From NCBI GenBank assembly GCA_023266115.1, contig JAHFRU010000001.1, positions 124,001 to 188,000 of the forward strand: a DNA stretch of 64,000 nt. The letters run 5' to 3'. Positions within the stretch are counted from its first letter, which is position 1. Each line of letters begins with the position of its first letter. The notes below the pieces were generated by a model that saw only the letters and a program-made list of their open reading frames with translations, searched no databases and was not told where the DNA came from. The DNA is from Gammaproteobacteria bacterium. GTDB taxonomy: Bacteria > Pseudomonadota > Gammaproteobacteria > VBWC01. Shown in pieces: positions 24,156 through 33,021 of the stretch. The position numbers were made by a program, and so were the translations under genes.

Positions 24156-25031
24156 ATGCGACGCGCCGCCGCCTTGTTCTGCGCCTTCGGTTTGCTGGTG
24201 TTGTCACCGGCAGTCGCGGCGATCAAGGTGATCGATAGCCGCGGCCAGACGCTTGAACTCGAGGCACCGGCGGCGCGCATCGTCAGCCTTGCCCCACATG
24301 TCACCGAGTTGCTGTTTTACGCTGGCGCCGGCGATCGTGTTATCGCTGCCTCCGAGTACAGCGACTATCCGGACGAGGCGCGCCGCATACCCGGTATCGG
24401 CAACGCTTCGCGGATCGATGTGGAGCGGTTAATCGCGCTGGCGCCGGATCTGGTGATCGCGTGGCAAAGTGGAAATTCGCCGGGCGACATACGCCGTATC
24501 GAGTCGCTGGGCATCCGCGTATTTACCACCGAGCCGCGCACGCTGGAATCCATCGGCGAGCTCGTCGCCGTGCTGGGCGAGCTCTCCGGGACCGCTGTGC
24601 GTGCCGGGCCGGCCGCGCGGGAATATGTGGACCGTCTGGCCGAATTGCGCGCGCGCTATGCCGGTCGCGCGCCGGTCACGGTGTTTTTCCAGATTTGGGA
24701 ACGTCCTTTCATGACGGTGAACGACCGGCACATCATCAGTGACGTGCTCCATCTGTGCGGCGGGCGGAATATTTTCGCGGATAACGAGGCGCTGGCGCCG
24801 ACGGTATCGGAGGAGTCGGTCATCGCGCGCAATCCCGACGTGATTATTGCGCCGCGCGCCGCCGGTCAACCCAGCGATCCCTTTGTGCGGTGGCGGAAAT
24901 GGCCGCAGCTGAAGGCCGTCAGCCGCCGGCAGCTGGTGACGATCGATGCCGACGTGATTTCCCGTCACACACCGCGGTTACTCGCCGGCATCGGGCAAGT
25001 GTGCGAATCGCTTGATGCCGCGCGACATTAA
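24156..25031 (+). CDS. btuF: Vitamin B12 periplasmic binding protein
   Basis: 291 residues with a signal peptide (1-21, ending AVA). It has the class III solute-binding layout: ARIVSLAPHVTELLFYAGAG, SEYSDYPDEARRIPGIG, LIALAPDLVIAWQSG, FQIWERPFMTVNDRHI and a C-terminal half with HTPRLLAGIG. These match BtuF, which hands cobalamin to the BtuCD ABC transporter. The ATG follows the cobC stop without gap. No btuC or btuD gene is in the window, so the transporter must be elsewhere or the protein serves another permease. Confidence 0.9.
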   Translation: MRRAAALFCAFGLLVLSPAVAAIKVIDSRGQTLELEAPAARIVSLAPHVTELLFYAGAGDRVIAASEYSDYPDEARRIPGIGNASRIDVERLIALAPDLVIAWQSGNSPGDIRRIESLGIRVFTTEPRTLESIGELVAVLGELSGTAVRAGPAAREYVDRLAELRARYAGRAPVTVFFQIWERPFMTVNDRHIISDVLHLCGGRNIFADNEALAPTVSEESVIARNPDVIIAPRAAGQPSDPFVRWRKWPQLKAVSRRQLVTIDADVISRHTPRLLAGIGQVCESLDAARH

Positions 25032-25046
25032 CCGCACCCGACAGGG

Positions 25047-25589
25047 TCAGTGATGATCCCATATCACCTCGGGCTGGCCGGTATCCCGTGACAGAATCCG
25101 CGCGATGACGAACAGCAGATCCGACAGCCGGTTCAGATAGCCTATCGAGTGATTGTTGACGTCCGAGTCATGGCGCAACGCGACCAGGCGGCGCTCGGCG
25201 CGCCGGCACACCGCACGCGCCAGATGACAGGTCGCCGATGACCGGCCGCCACCTGGCAGGATGAACTCCTTCAGCGCCGGCAATTCCGTATTGAAGGCAT
25301 CGATCAGCTTCTCGATGTTCTTGACGTCGTCGGCATCGACCAGCGTATGGCCGGGCATGCTCACCTCGGCACCCAGATCAAACAGGCGATGCTGGATGCG
25401 GGCGAGGTTATCGCGCACGACGACCGGAATATGTTCGCCGAGTACCATGCCGATGGCGCAGTTGAGTTCGTCGATGGTACCCATGGCCTCGACGCGCGCG
25501 CTGTCTTTCGCCGTGCGCTTGCCGTCGCCGAGGCCGGTCGTGCCGTCATCGCCGGTGCGCGTATAGATTCTGGTTAACCGATGACCCAT
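25047..25589 (-). CDS. pduO: ATP:cob(I)alamin adenosyltransferase (PduO type)
   Basis: 180 residues opening with IYTRTGDDGTTGLGDG, the ATP-binding signature of PduO/MMAB adenosyltransferases. It continues with VEAMGTIDELNCAIG and FILPGGGRSSATCHLARAVC then RRAERR, the family's second signature. The enzyme attaches the adenosyl group to cobalamin, making coenzyme B12 after uptake. It is last in the leftward group btuB-tonB-pduO behind the cobalamin riboswitch, eight bases after tonB, and so is probably B12-repressed with them. Convergent with btuF. Confidence 0.95.
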   Translation of the reverse strand: MGHRLTRIYTRTGDDGTTGLGDGKRTAKDSARVEAMGTIDELNCAIGMVLGEHIPVVVRDNLARIQHRLFDLGAEVSMPGHTLVDADDVKNIEKLIDAFNTELPALKEFILPGGGRSSATCHLARAVCRRAERRLVALRHDSDVNNHSIGYLNRLSDLLFVIARILSRDTGQPEVIWDHH

Positions 25590-25597
25590 AACACTCC

Positions 25598-26236
25598 TTA
25601 ACCGTCGACGAGGCGATATTCCACCGGCACGACCATATCAAAGCCCCGCATGATCTGCCAGTTGGAGACCGCCGGCAACCACGCGACCTTCTGCAGACTG
25701 AGAAGCGCGGCGTGGTCGAGCACGCGGTAACCGGAACTGTGCAGAACCTCGATCTGCCGCAGGGAGCCATCGGGCGCGACATGGACGCCCAGCCTGACCA
25801 TGCCTTGCCAGCCGCGCTGACGCGCGACTCCCGGGTAGTCAAACTGGCCGGCAAGCGCATCGACAAGTTCCGCGTATACCCGCGCCCCGGTAGTTGCGCT
25901 GACCGTGTCGGCTTCTGAAACGAGTGTTGCCGGGTACGCGTCGCCGCGATCAGGGCGGGGCGGGGTGTTGGCGGGAACTGCCCGGTCCGGTGGTGCCGGG
26001 CCAATCTCCGCAAGCGGTGGTGTCGGGCGGGCGGATGTCCGGCGGGTGTCGACCGGTCCGGCCGGCGGCGGCGTTGCCACAACGCTATCGGGCTGCGCCG
26101 TGGTCATCGATATCGCCAGCGGTGTCGCATGGCCGATTTCCTCCAGTGGCAGCGCATCCGGCCGCCATAGCAGCGCCATCACCACGCCGTGCGTGGCGAG
26201 CGAGACGAGCAGAAAAACCGGCAATCGCCGTTTCAT
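25598..26236 (-). CDS. tonB: TonB energy transducer (B12 uptake)
   Basis: 212 residues: a single N-terminal membrane helix (LPVFLLVSLATHGVVMALLW), a Pro-rich periplasmic spacer (about 50-110) and a C-terminal TonB domain with DYPGVARQRGWQGMVRLGVH and SGYRVLDHAALLSLQKVAWLP. TonB transmits the proton-motive force from ExbBD to outer-membrane receptors. It starts five bases after btuB, which makes it the dedicated partner of that receptor. A second, distinct TonB lies at 48608-49492. Confidence 0.9.
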   Translation of the reverse strand: MKRRLPVFLLVSLATHGVVMALLWRPDALPLEEIGHATPLAISMTTAQPDSVVATPPPAGPVDTRRTSARPTPPLAEIGPAPPDRAVPANTPPRPDRGDAYPATLVSEADTVSATTGARVYAELVDALAGQFDYPGVARQRGWQGMVRLGVHVAPDGSLRQIEVLHSSGYRVLDHAALLSLQKVAWLPAVSNWQIMRGFDMVVPVEYRLVDG

Positions 26237-26241
26237 TGCAA

Positions 26242-28056
26242 CTATTTCGCCTGGTAGTTCAATTCAACATAAGCGGAGCGTTCGGCGGTGTTGAAGCCGG
26301 ACGCCAGCTCGTAGGTCTTGTCGAGGACGTTCTCCATGCGTGCCGAGATTTTCAGCTCGTCGCTGATCCGGTGGCCGACACTGAGATTCAGCAGTCCGTA
26401 ACCGGGCAAGGTCACGTTGCCGATGTCCTGGCGCTCGGAATTGGCGGCGAGTTCGGCGCTGAGGTAGGTTTTTGCACCGAGGTCGCGGCTGGCGCGCACG
26501 GCAAGCTTGCGATCCGGCCGGCGCAACAACGGCGCATCGGTGGCCTGGTCCCGTGCCTGCTGCAGCGTCACGCCGGTGTAGAGCATCCACGGTCCGCCGG
26601 TGAATCGATAGGCCGCCTCCGCGCCGGTGATATTCGCCTGATCAAGGTTGATCGCCTGCGAGTTGGTGCCATGAAACACGATCAGGTCGTCGACGTCGGT
26701 CCGGTACAGGCTCAGCTCGACCTGCGACGAAGGCGTGACCGCGAGCCGTGCTCCTGCCTCTGCCGTTGCCGAGCTTTCCGGTTTCAGGCTCGGATTGCCG
26801 GCGAAAAAGCCGCCGTATCCCGGGTGAAAGAGTTCGTTGATCGTCGGGCTGCGAAACGCGGTGCCGTAGGAGGCGAACACACGCAGGTCATCGGTCAGCA
26901 ACCGGCCCCAGGCAATATTGCCGGTGGTCTTGTTGCCGGCATTCAGATGATCGTCGGCACGCAGGCTGAGCTGGTAATCGTTCTTGCCGAACGCGGATTG
27001 CCAGCCCGCGAATACCGCGCGGTCCGAGGTGAACTCGTCAAATACATTCGTCGCGGAGACGACATCAAGGTTCACTGCCGTATCGCGTACCAGACTCAGG
27101 CCCAGCGTGAGCAGTGCCGTGTCGCCGACGCTGATATCGTTCTGCCATTCGATCATGCGGCGGTGGGTATCGGTTTTGGACGGAAACGCGGAGCGGGTAT
27201 CCAGGTCGTCCTGGATGAAGCCAATCCGCACCGTGTGCGACCAGATGTCGGTCGCGCGTGTCTTGATCGCCAGCGAGAAGGTCTGATTCAGGCTGTCGAG
27301 CACGCCGTCATCGAATTCGGTCTTGCCCTTGCTGGACCATGCGCCGAAGTCGAATTCGAGATCGTCGCCGATCGGGTAAACAATGCCGGCCGTGATGCTG
27401 CTGTTATCGTAACCGTCGTTGTCCGGGTCGAACGAAAAGCCGTTGCTGTTCTGCGATGAATAGCCGTCGGTATGGCGGTTTTCCAGATTGACCGTGAGGC
27501 GCCGCTTGTCGCCGATCGCCAGCGCGGTACCGAAATTGCGCGTGCCGAAACTGCCGGCTTCGGCGGTCGCGCTCCACGTGTCCGGTTTGCGGGTGAAGAT
27601 ATGGATGACACCGCCGATCGCGTCCGAGCCGTACAGGCTGGCGCGCGGGCCGCGCACGATCTCGATACGCTCGATCTGCGACGCCGACAGATGCGTCCAC
27701 GCGAACGCGCCCGTGGTCGCGGACGCCGCCCGCACGCCATCGATCAGCACCAGCACGTGATTCGAATTGGTGCCGCGCAGGAACACGCTGGTCTGTTGGC
27801 CCGGTCCGCCGCCACGCGCGACGTCGACACCGTTTTCCAGACGCAGCAGTTCCATCACGTCGTGTGCGCCGCTGCGCTCGATCTGGCTGCGGGTAATCAC
27901 CGATACCGCGGCAAGCGATTCATCGACAGCTTGTGCGGTGCGGGTGGCGGTGACCACGACCGGAGAGGTTTGCTGAACGTCTGCCCATGCCGCTGAACCA
28001 TACAACAGGACCAGCGCCGGGATGGCGCTCCCGACACGACCGATAAACGTATGCAT
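26242..28056 (-). CDS. btuB: TonB-dependent cobalamin receptor
   Basis: 604 residues from ATG 28056, which is preceded by AAGGAAG and followed by a signal peptide (ending AAWA). The TonB box region reads SPVVVTATRT. A plug domain (SVITRSQIERSG, VDVARGGGPGQQTSVFLRG, RIEIVRGPRASLYGSDAIGG) and a 22-strand-type barrel ending in the aromatic-rich C-terminus (AYVELNYQAK) follow. Size and plug match BtuB. The cobalamin riboswitch upstream confirms the substrate. The longer ORF start at 28263 would run through the riboswitch and is not used. Confidence 0.95.
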   Translation of the reverse strand: MHTFIGRVGSAIPALVLLYGSAAWADVQQTSPVVVTATRTAQAVDESLAAVSVITRSQIERSGAHDVMELLRLENGVDVARGGGPGQQTSVFLRGTNSNHVLVLIDGVRAASATTGAFAWTHLSASQIERIEIVRGPRASLYGSDAIGGVIHIFTRKPDTWSATAEAGSFGTRNFGTALAIGDKRRLTVNLENRHTDGYSSQNSNGFSFDPDNDGYDNSSITAGIVYPIGDDLEFDFGAWSSKGKTEFDDGVLDSLNQTFSLAIKTRATDIWSHTVRIGFIQDDLDTRSAFPSKTDTHRRMIEWQNDISVGDTALLTLGLSLVRDTAVNLDVVSATNVFDEFTSDRAVFAGWQSAFGKNDYQLSLRADDHLNAGNKTTGNIAWGRLLTDDLRVFASYGTAFRSPTINELFHPGYGGFFAGNPSLKPESSATAEAGARLAVTPSSQVELSLYRTDVDDLIVFHGTNSQAINLDQANITGAEAAYRFTGGPWMLYTGVTLQQARDQATDAPLLRRPDRKLAVRASRDLGAKTYLSAELAANSERQDIGNVTLPGYGLLNLSVGHRISDELKISARMENVLDKTYELASGFNTAERSAYVELNYQAK

Positions 28057-28182
28057 TTTTTTCTTCCTTGCCCAGCAGGCACACACCCGTGCCGAATGAA
28101 AAACTGAGTAGCGCGGAAGGAAGACAAAGGTCAGGAAGTGAATGATTCCTGCCGTGTCGCCCGCCGCAACACTCGCCGTCGC

Positions 28183-28385
28183 TGTGTCAGGCCGGTCTCC
28201 GGGCTCACGAGCAGGGATCACTCCCCTGGTTGGCGCCTTCCCGTGCCTATGGCACAGTGGCATTTCGCCAGCCAGTATCTCGTCTACCGTTGCGGGGGCA
28301 GCGTCGGGTTTGCCAGTGTTGAATCACTGGCGCACCGACTTCCCGTTTCATTCCGTGGACGGGGGTATGTCCGTGGAACACCTGA
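28183..28385 (-). ncRNA. Cobalamin riboswitch
   Basis: Read leftward, the region contains GGGAAGTCGGTG, CGCTGCCCCCGCAACGGT, GCCACTGTGCC and, near the end, the B12 box as AGCCCGGAGACCGGC (28192-28206). Order and spacing are those of the cobalamin riboswitch family. It ends about 130 bases before the btuB start, so it should switch off btuB-tonB-pduO when adenosylcobalamin is plentiful. Exact ends are approximate. The remaining bases of 28057-28630 hold no gene. Confidence 0.93.
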
Positions 28386-28630
28386 CACGCATGGTCGTAA
28401 ACGGGGGTGAATCTACGGGCATGGCGCCGGCCGTGTCAAGGCCGGAAATTTTTCTCTTGACGAAGCAGTGGGTTGCTGTGATCCGCAGACAGCCGAAGAA
28501 CTATTTCCCATGTAACTTTAATTTCACCTACCATGGAACGCGTACCAAGCCTCCGCGCCGTCGCTGTTCAGACGACGCACAGTTAAGCAGCGATAAACAA
28601 AGCGACATATCCGGGAGAGCGCACTTTCTG

Positions 28631-29038
28631 ATGAATGCGCGGATTTCACGCATCGTCTGTTATATCAATGCACACTATCGCGACCCGGTCACGCAGGCCA
28701 GTGTCGCTGCGCGCTTCAGGATGCACCCGGATTATCTAAGCCGCCGTTTCAAGATCGAAGTCGGTATGCGGTTTCATCAATACCTGTTGTGGAAGCGTCT
28801 GGAATACGCGAAGGGCTTGTTGACCAATACCTCAAGCAGCATCAAACAGGTCGGTTACGATTCAGGATTCAGCTGCCCGGAAACGTTTTCCAAGACGTTC
28901 CGTCGCACCATAGGCTGCTCGCCGCGTGCGTATCGCAACCGCAGCGGCATGGTCTGTCTGCAACCGCGTGCGGCCGACGCCGGCCATTTGGCAGAGGCGC
29001 GATCCGCGCGGAATCGGCGTGGGCCACTCGCGGTATAG
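28631..29038 (+). CDS. AraC-family HTH-only regulator
   Basis: 135 residues from ATG 28631. Nearly the whole protein is an AraC double helix-turn-helix: RIVCYINAHYRDPVTQASVA, HPDYLSRRFKIEVGMRFHQY and VGYDSGFSCPETFSKTFRR then GCSPRAYR. There is no N-terminal sensor domain, and the long ORF to the left runs over the riboswitch on the other strand, so a longer protein is unlikely. It is divergent from btuB. Target genes are unknown. The C-terminal tail after GMVCLQPRA is not conserved-looking. Confidence 0.75.
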   Translation: MNARISRIVCYINAHYRDPVTQASVAARFRMHPDYLSRRFKIEVGMRFHQYLLWKRLEYAKGLLTNTSSSIKQVGYDSGFSCPETFSKTFRRTIGCSPRAYRNRSGMVCLQPRAADAGHLAEARSARNRRGPLAV

Positions 29039-29375
29039 TGTTTTTAAACGTCGGAAATGGCCAGCCCCCGGTCATTTTTCGGCAGCGGGTTCCGTTAGCA
29101 ATACGGCCGTGGCGGCCGGACGCACGCACGCGTATCTCTGGACAATGTCACTGTCACCTGATCGGCCTGGACGGAATACCCGGCGCATCGCTGTTTTTCA
29201 TGCGCACGTTACGGAGGGGAGGCTTGATCCGCCGGTCCACGTCACGACCGACGCGCTGGAGCTGACTGGCCGCGATACGGTAGCGACACTGACTGGTAAG
29301 ACGTTTGGCGATGCCAATTCAGGGGGCGGATGCTATTCGCGTCGTGCCGTAAACAGCAAAGCGCAGTCGCGTGCG
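29039..29375. other. Gene-free stretch
   Basis: No gene, RNA or clear repeat recognised. Long ORFs cross it in several frames but none has a plausible start, ribosome site or conserved protein pattern. It may hold the end of the AraC-type transcript and the tail of the convergent glycosyltransferase gene's transcript. Confidence 0.5.
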
Positions 29376-30020
29376 TCAGAGCGGGGTCCGAACCGTACCG
29401 GGCCAGAGCGCGGCCAAGTCGAGTTTGTCGAGGTCGGCCGGGCGGTCGAGGTCCCATTTCTCGTCGAGCTCCGTCCAGCGCCAGCCGAGGCGTTTGAGCC
29501 GTGCGCGGGTTTCATGCAGCACGGCCCAGGTGCTCCAGCCGATGTCGCTAAACAGTTCGGCGGCTGGTCGACGCAGGCCGATCAGTACGTAACCGCCGTC
29601 GCTGGCCGGGCCCAGCACCGCATCATTGCCGTTATGCAAACCCGCCAGTGCGACGCGGAGGTCATCCGCCGCTAATGCGGGACAGTCCGTGCCAATCAGG
29701 ACCGCGCACGGGTTGGTTTGCAGCGCAATGGCAAATGCATTGTGCATACGCCGGCCGAGATCGGCGCCTTCCTGGTCGTGCAGCGTAACGCCGTACCGTT
29801 TCCGGCAGGATTCAAAGAGCGCGTGGTGACGTGACGGCGTACACCACAATTCAACCGGACTGAGTGTTGCGCCGGTCGCCATAGCCAGCGTGCGATGCAC
29901 CAGGCGCGTGTGTAACTCAGCGGCTTGCTGATGCGTCAATGGCGGGACGAGGCGCGTTTTGACCTCGCCGGCGACCGGCGCCTTGGTGAAAACAATGATC
30001 CGGGCGTCGGGATACTGCAT
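29376..30020 (-). CDS. TIGR04282-type glycosyltransferase (DUF2064)
   Basis: 214 residues with a compact nucleotide-sugar transferase fold: IIVFTKAPVAGEVKTRLVPP at the N-terminus, QEGADLGRRMHNAF, VLIGTDCPAL (the DxD-like metal site region) and VLGPASDGGYVLIGL. These are the signatures of the family once called rSAM/selenodomain-associated transferase 1. In many genomes it lies with ArsM and ArsS in arsenosugar clusters, as here. It would supply or transfer a sugar moiety; the exact step is unproven. Ten bases separate it from the next upstream gene. Confidence 0.88.
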   Translation of the reverse strand: MQYPDARIIVFTKAPVAGEVKTRLVPPLTHQQAAELHTRLVHRTLAMATGATLSPVELWCTPSRHHALFESCRKRYGVTLHDQEGADLGRRMHNAFAIALQTNPCAVLIGTDCPALAADDLRVALAGLHNGNDAVLGPASDGGYVLIGLRRPAAELFSDIGWSTWAVLHETRARLKRLGWRWTELDEKWDLDRPADLDKLDLAALWPGTVRTPL

Positions 30021-30030
30021 CAGCGGCGCG

Positions 30031-30711
30031 TCAGGATCGCTGGTAAATGCGCGCCAGCCGTTGCGGGCTGGCGCCGAAGAAATAGGCGAGCCGCAGCCGC
30101 CACATCATCAGGATCGTGCGCAGTATGCCGCGTTTTTCCCAGCGGCGGCTTGAGGTCACGACCGGCGTGTGTATCAGCGCCGGCGGACTACGACGCTTCA
30201 ATGTCCGGCTCAACGCAACGTCTTCCATCAGTGCAATATCCGGAAAACCACCGACCTGGTTAAACGCTTCACGCGTAACAAACATCGCCTGATCGCCGGT
30301 CGCGATGCCGGTCAGGCGCGACCGCCAGTTCATGAAAAATCCGACGACGCGCAACGCTGGTCGCGAGCCGGACAGCCGTACGTCAAACCGCCCCCAGCGG
30401 TGCCCGGTGTTGGCAAGCGCCGTGGTCAGCAGCAGGTCCGCTCCTGCCGGCAGGCGGGTGTCGGCATGCAGAAACAGCAGTACGTCACCGTCGGCAACGT
30501 TGGCGCCGGCGTTCATTTGCACCGCGCGGCCGCGCGGCGTGGTGATGATGCGGTCAACCAGCGGCCTCGCCAGCTCGATTGTTTGATCGCTGCTGTCGCC
30601 ATCGACGAGGATGACGTCGTGTCCCCGCGCGCGTAACCCCTGCACTTTCGACAGGCTTTTTTCGATCGCCTCCGCCTCATTCAGGCTGGGCATAATGACG
30701 GTGATCTTCAT
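30031..30711 (-). CDS. TIGR04283-type glycosyltransferase (GT2 family)
   Basis: 226 residues from ATG 30711 (the ORF continues to 30789 without need). A GT2 fold is visible: ITVIMPSLNEAEAIEKSL, VILVDGDSSDQT, FLHADTRLP (DxD-like) and GDQAMFVTREAFNQVGGFPD. This is the rSAM/selenodomain-associated transferase 2 pattern, a partner of TIGR04282 and arsenic methylation genes. Probably cytoplasmic and active on a nucleotide sugar. It lies between the ArsM-like gene and the TIGR04282 gene in the same leftward group. Confidence 0.88.
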   Translation of the reverse strand: MKITVIMPSLNEAEAIEKSLSKVQGLRARGHDVILVDGDSSDQTIELARPLVDRIITTPRGRAVQMNAGANVADGDVLLFLHADTRLPAGADLLLTTALANTGHRWGRFDVRLSGSRPALRVVGFFMNWRSRLTGIATGDQAMFVTREAFNQVGGFPDIALMEDVALSRTLKRRSPPALIHTPVVTSSRRWEKRGILRTILMMWRLRLAYFFGASPQRLARIYQRS

Positions 30712-30739
30712 GTGACGTTGCGCATGATCAAGCCGGTGG

Positions 30740-31864
30740 TTAACAGCAACCCGACTCGTCGTCACAGGCCGCGGTGCTGTAGATCGCACCCCTGGTTGCC
30801 GCTGCCGGGCGCCGCGTGCCGGCTGGCGCGCACCACGTCACCGGTTCACGCGCATCGGCCGGCGTAATGCCGATGAAGTTGTCGCGACAGGGGCCTTCGA
30901 TCAGGAATTCGTAGGTGCGTTCGCACACCGCCATGCGCTCGCCGCGTGGAAACACGTGGCCTTCATCGTCGGTGACTGATGCGTACGGGCCACGATAGAT
31001 GACTGCCTGACCGATATCGAGGCATGGCCGATCATCGCCTTTTGTCGCGGTCAGTGTCGCCGACCGAAACTCGATGTCAGCGACGACCCGCCAGGGCTGC
31101 GTGTCCCATTTGTCGTAAGCGATGGCAAGAAAACCGGCATTGCCAAACGCCTCCAGGAAGCCCTGCTCGGTGAACGCGCCGGATATGCAGCCGCTCCATA
31201 ATTCGGCATTCGCCTTCAAATGATCCGGCGCCGGCTCGTCGCTGACGATATCCGAAATAGCAACGCGGCCGCCGGGCTTCAGCACGCGGAATATCTCGTT
31301 GACCAGTTGCTGCTTGTCGGCATCGCCGACGAGATTCAACACGCAGTTCGATATCACCAGATCGACGGACTTGTCGCGGATCAGCGGTTGCGCGGTGCGC
31401 TGCTGTTGTTGCCAGGCCTGCAGTGCCGCCAGATCGGCGGCGTTACGCACCGGATGCCCGGCCAGATACTGTTCCATCGCGGCGACATCCAGTGCGAGAT
31501 CCTGGATATACCCTTTGACAAAGCGGACACGGTCGCCACCGAGTTTCTGCGCCATCTCACGCTGATACTTGCGCGCCAGCGCGAGCATGTCATCGTTCAT
31601 GTCGACGCCGATAACCCGTCCGTTCTCGCCGACGATCTGCGCGGCCATGTAGCAGATCTTGCCGCCGCCGGAGCCGAGATCGAGCACAGTATCGCCCGGG
31701 CGCACATAGCGCGATGGATCACCGCAGCCGTAATCCTTCCGGATGATCTCGTCCGGCAGCAGCCGCAGCAGGTCCTTGTCGTAGTCGATCGGGCAACACA
31801 GCGCCGCTTGCACGTCCTGCGCACCTTCGGAGTATCTTGCCAACACGGCGGACGGTACGTTCAT
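30740..31864 (-). CDS. arsM: ArsM-like arsenite methyltransferase
   Basis: 374 residues. The SAM-binding Rossmann fold shows VLDLGSGGGKICYMAA and VIGVDMNDDMLALAR, then LVISNCVLNLVGDADKQQ and RVLKPGGRVAISDIVSDE, typical of ArsM. Cys residues in ALCCPIDYD, SNCVLNL and WSGCISGAF are candidates for arsenite binding. A C-terminal extension ends in DDESGCC, as in the versions linked to arsenosugar synthesis. Likely reaction: SAM-dependent methylation of As(III), giving dimethylated arsenic for the ArsS step. It sits at the head of the two glycosyltransferase genes. Confidence 0.88.
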   Translation of the reverse strand: MNVPSAVLARYSEGAQDVQAALCCPIDYDKDLLRLLPDEIIRKDYGCGDPSRYVRPGDTVLDLGSGGGKICYMAAQIVGENGRVIGVDMNDDMLALARKYQREMAQKLGGDRVRFVKGYIQDLALDVAAMEQYLAGHPVRNAADLAALQAWQQQQRTAQPLIRDKSVDLVISNCVLNLVGDADKQQLVNEIFRVLKPGGRVAISDIVSDEPAPDHLKANAELWSGCISGAFTEQGFLEAFGNAGFLAIAYDKWDTQPWRVVADIEFRSATLTATKGDDRPCLDIGQAVIYRGPYASVTDDEGHVFPRGERMAVCERTYEFLIEGPCRDNFIGITPADAREPVTWCAPAGTRRPAAATRGAIYSTAACDDESGCC

Positions 31865-31910
31865 GGTTACTGTCTCTCCTGCTGTTCTGCTATGGGAGCT
31901 GTGAATAATC

Positions 31911-31997
31911 CGTCATATCGGGTCTCCGCTACGCTACGCCCGGAATCCCGCGGCAGCAATTCAGCCGCTACTGGATTCCGGCTTTCGCCGGAATGAC
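31911..31997. repeat. Dispersed intergenic repeat (copy 1)
   Basis: Between arsM and arsS. It begins CGTCAT and ends with CTGGATTCCGGCTTTCGCCGGAATGAC split around a hairpin, a widespread proteobacterial repeat type. A related copy occurs at 48400-48492. No coding function. Confidence 0.6.
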
Positions 31998-32041
31998 ATT
32001 AATGAAATCAATCGAGCCATCATTAGTATGATCGCTTGGGA

Positions 32042-33007
32042 TCATGAATTCAGAGCGCCGCCACAACTGCTGCCCTGGCCGGCGGTGCAGCCGTAGCAGT
32101 GGTCCTTGACGTATACCGGCCGGCCGGCCAGATCGACATCCATCAATTCGCTCAGGTGCACCCGCGGCAGGCCGTCGACCAGTACAGGCAGGCCGAGCAT
32201 CTGGTTGAAATCGCAATCGTAGATGTAACCCTGCCAGTCGATGCTGATCAATGACCGGCACATGACGGTGGCGAGATTCGCTTCATTGTAAGAATCGCGC
32301 AGCAGCTGCATGTAATCGCCGAACCGGCCTTTGGAAATCAGCGTGCTGCCGAAGCGCTGGATAGGCATGTTGGTGAGCGTGAATAGCTTGTTGAAGCTGA
32401 CGCCGAACGACCCGGCAAGATGCCGGCGGTAGTCGGCCTCGAGTTTTTCCTGTGGCGGCGGCAGCGTCGGCCCCTGCGGGTTGTAGACCAGGTTCAGCGC
32501 CAGACCGGAATCGGATTCACCATAGCCAAGCCGGTTTAACAGGCGCAATGCCTCGACGCTCTTGCCGAACACGCCTTTGCCGCGCTGCCGGTCGACGTTG
32601 TCTTCCAGATAGCAGGGCAGCGAGGCGATGATCTCGACACGGTGTGCGGCGAGGAATTCAGCAAGGTCTTCCTGTCCCGGCTCCAGCAGTATGGTCAGGT
32701 TGCAGCGGTCGATTACCCGCTTGCCGGACGTTGTCGCGCGCTCGACGAGGTAACGAAAGTGCGGGTTCAGTTCCGGCGCGCCGCCGGTGATGTCCAGCGT
32801 CGCGGCGCCGGACGTGGACAGATAGGCGAGCACCTGATCGATGGTATCCCGGTCCATTGATTCGGTGCGGTCCGGGCTCGCATTGACGTGGCAGTGCAGA
32901 CAACGCTGATTGCAGCGATAGCCGAGGTTGACCTGTACGGTCTCGAGTTTGCCGCGCGATAGCACCGGGAAGTCGCTGTCTGCGAGTAACGGAAGTGTTG
33001 CGTGCAT
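32042..33007 (-). CDS. arsS: ArsS-like radical SAM protein (arsenosugar biosynthesis)
   Basis: 321 residues. The radical SAM cluster motif is CNQRCLHC (Cys32, Cys36, Cys39) after VQVNLGYR, followed by TLDITGGAPELNPHFRYLV. The C-terminal half belongs to the DUF3641 type, ending HCYGCTAGQGSSCGGAL with extra Cys ligands. Such proteins act with ArsM to couple dimethylarsinous acid to 5'-deoxyadenosine on the way to arsenosugars. The neighbouring arsM and two glycosyltransferases support this. It precedes arsM in the leftward direction but is separated from it by the repeat. Confidence 0.9.
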   Translation of the reverse strand: MHATLPLLADSDFPVLSRGKLETVQVNLGYRCNQRCLHCHVNASPDRTESMDRDTIDQVLAYLSTSGAATLDITGGAPELNPHFRYLVERATTSGKRVIDRCNLTILLEPGQEDLAEFLAAHRVEIIASLPCYLEDNVDRQRGKGVFGKSVEALRLLNRLGYGESDSGLALNLVYNPQGPTLPPPQEKLEADYRRHLAGSFGVSFNKLFTLTNMPIQRFGSTLISKGRFGDYMQLLRDSYNEANLATVMCRSLISIDWQGYIYDCDFNQMLGLPVLVDGLPRVHLSELMDVDLAGRPVYVKDHCYGCTAGQGSSCGGALNS

Positions 33008-33021
33008 GCGGTGTTCCTTGC

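Noticed and set aside
25924-27459. 511-aa open frame on the plus strand
   Set aside because: Lies wholly antisense to tonB and btuB, whose products have clear motifs; composition is that of a GC-rich shadow frame.
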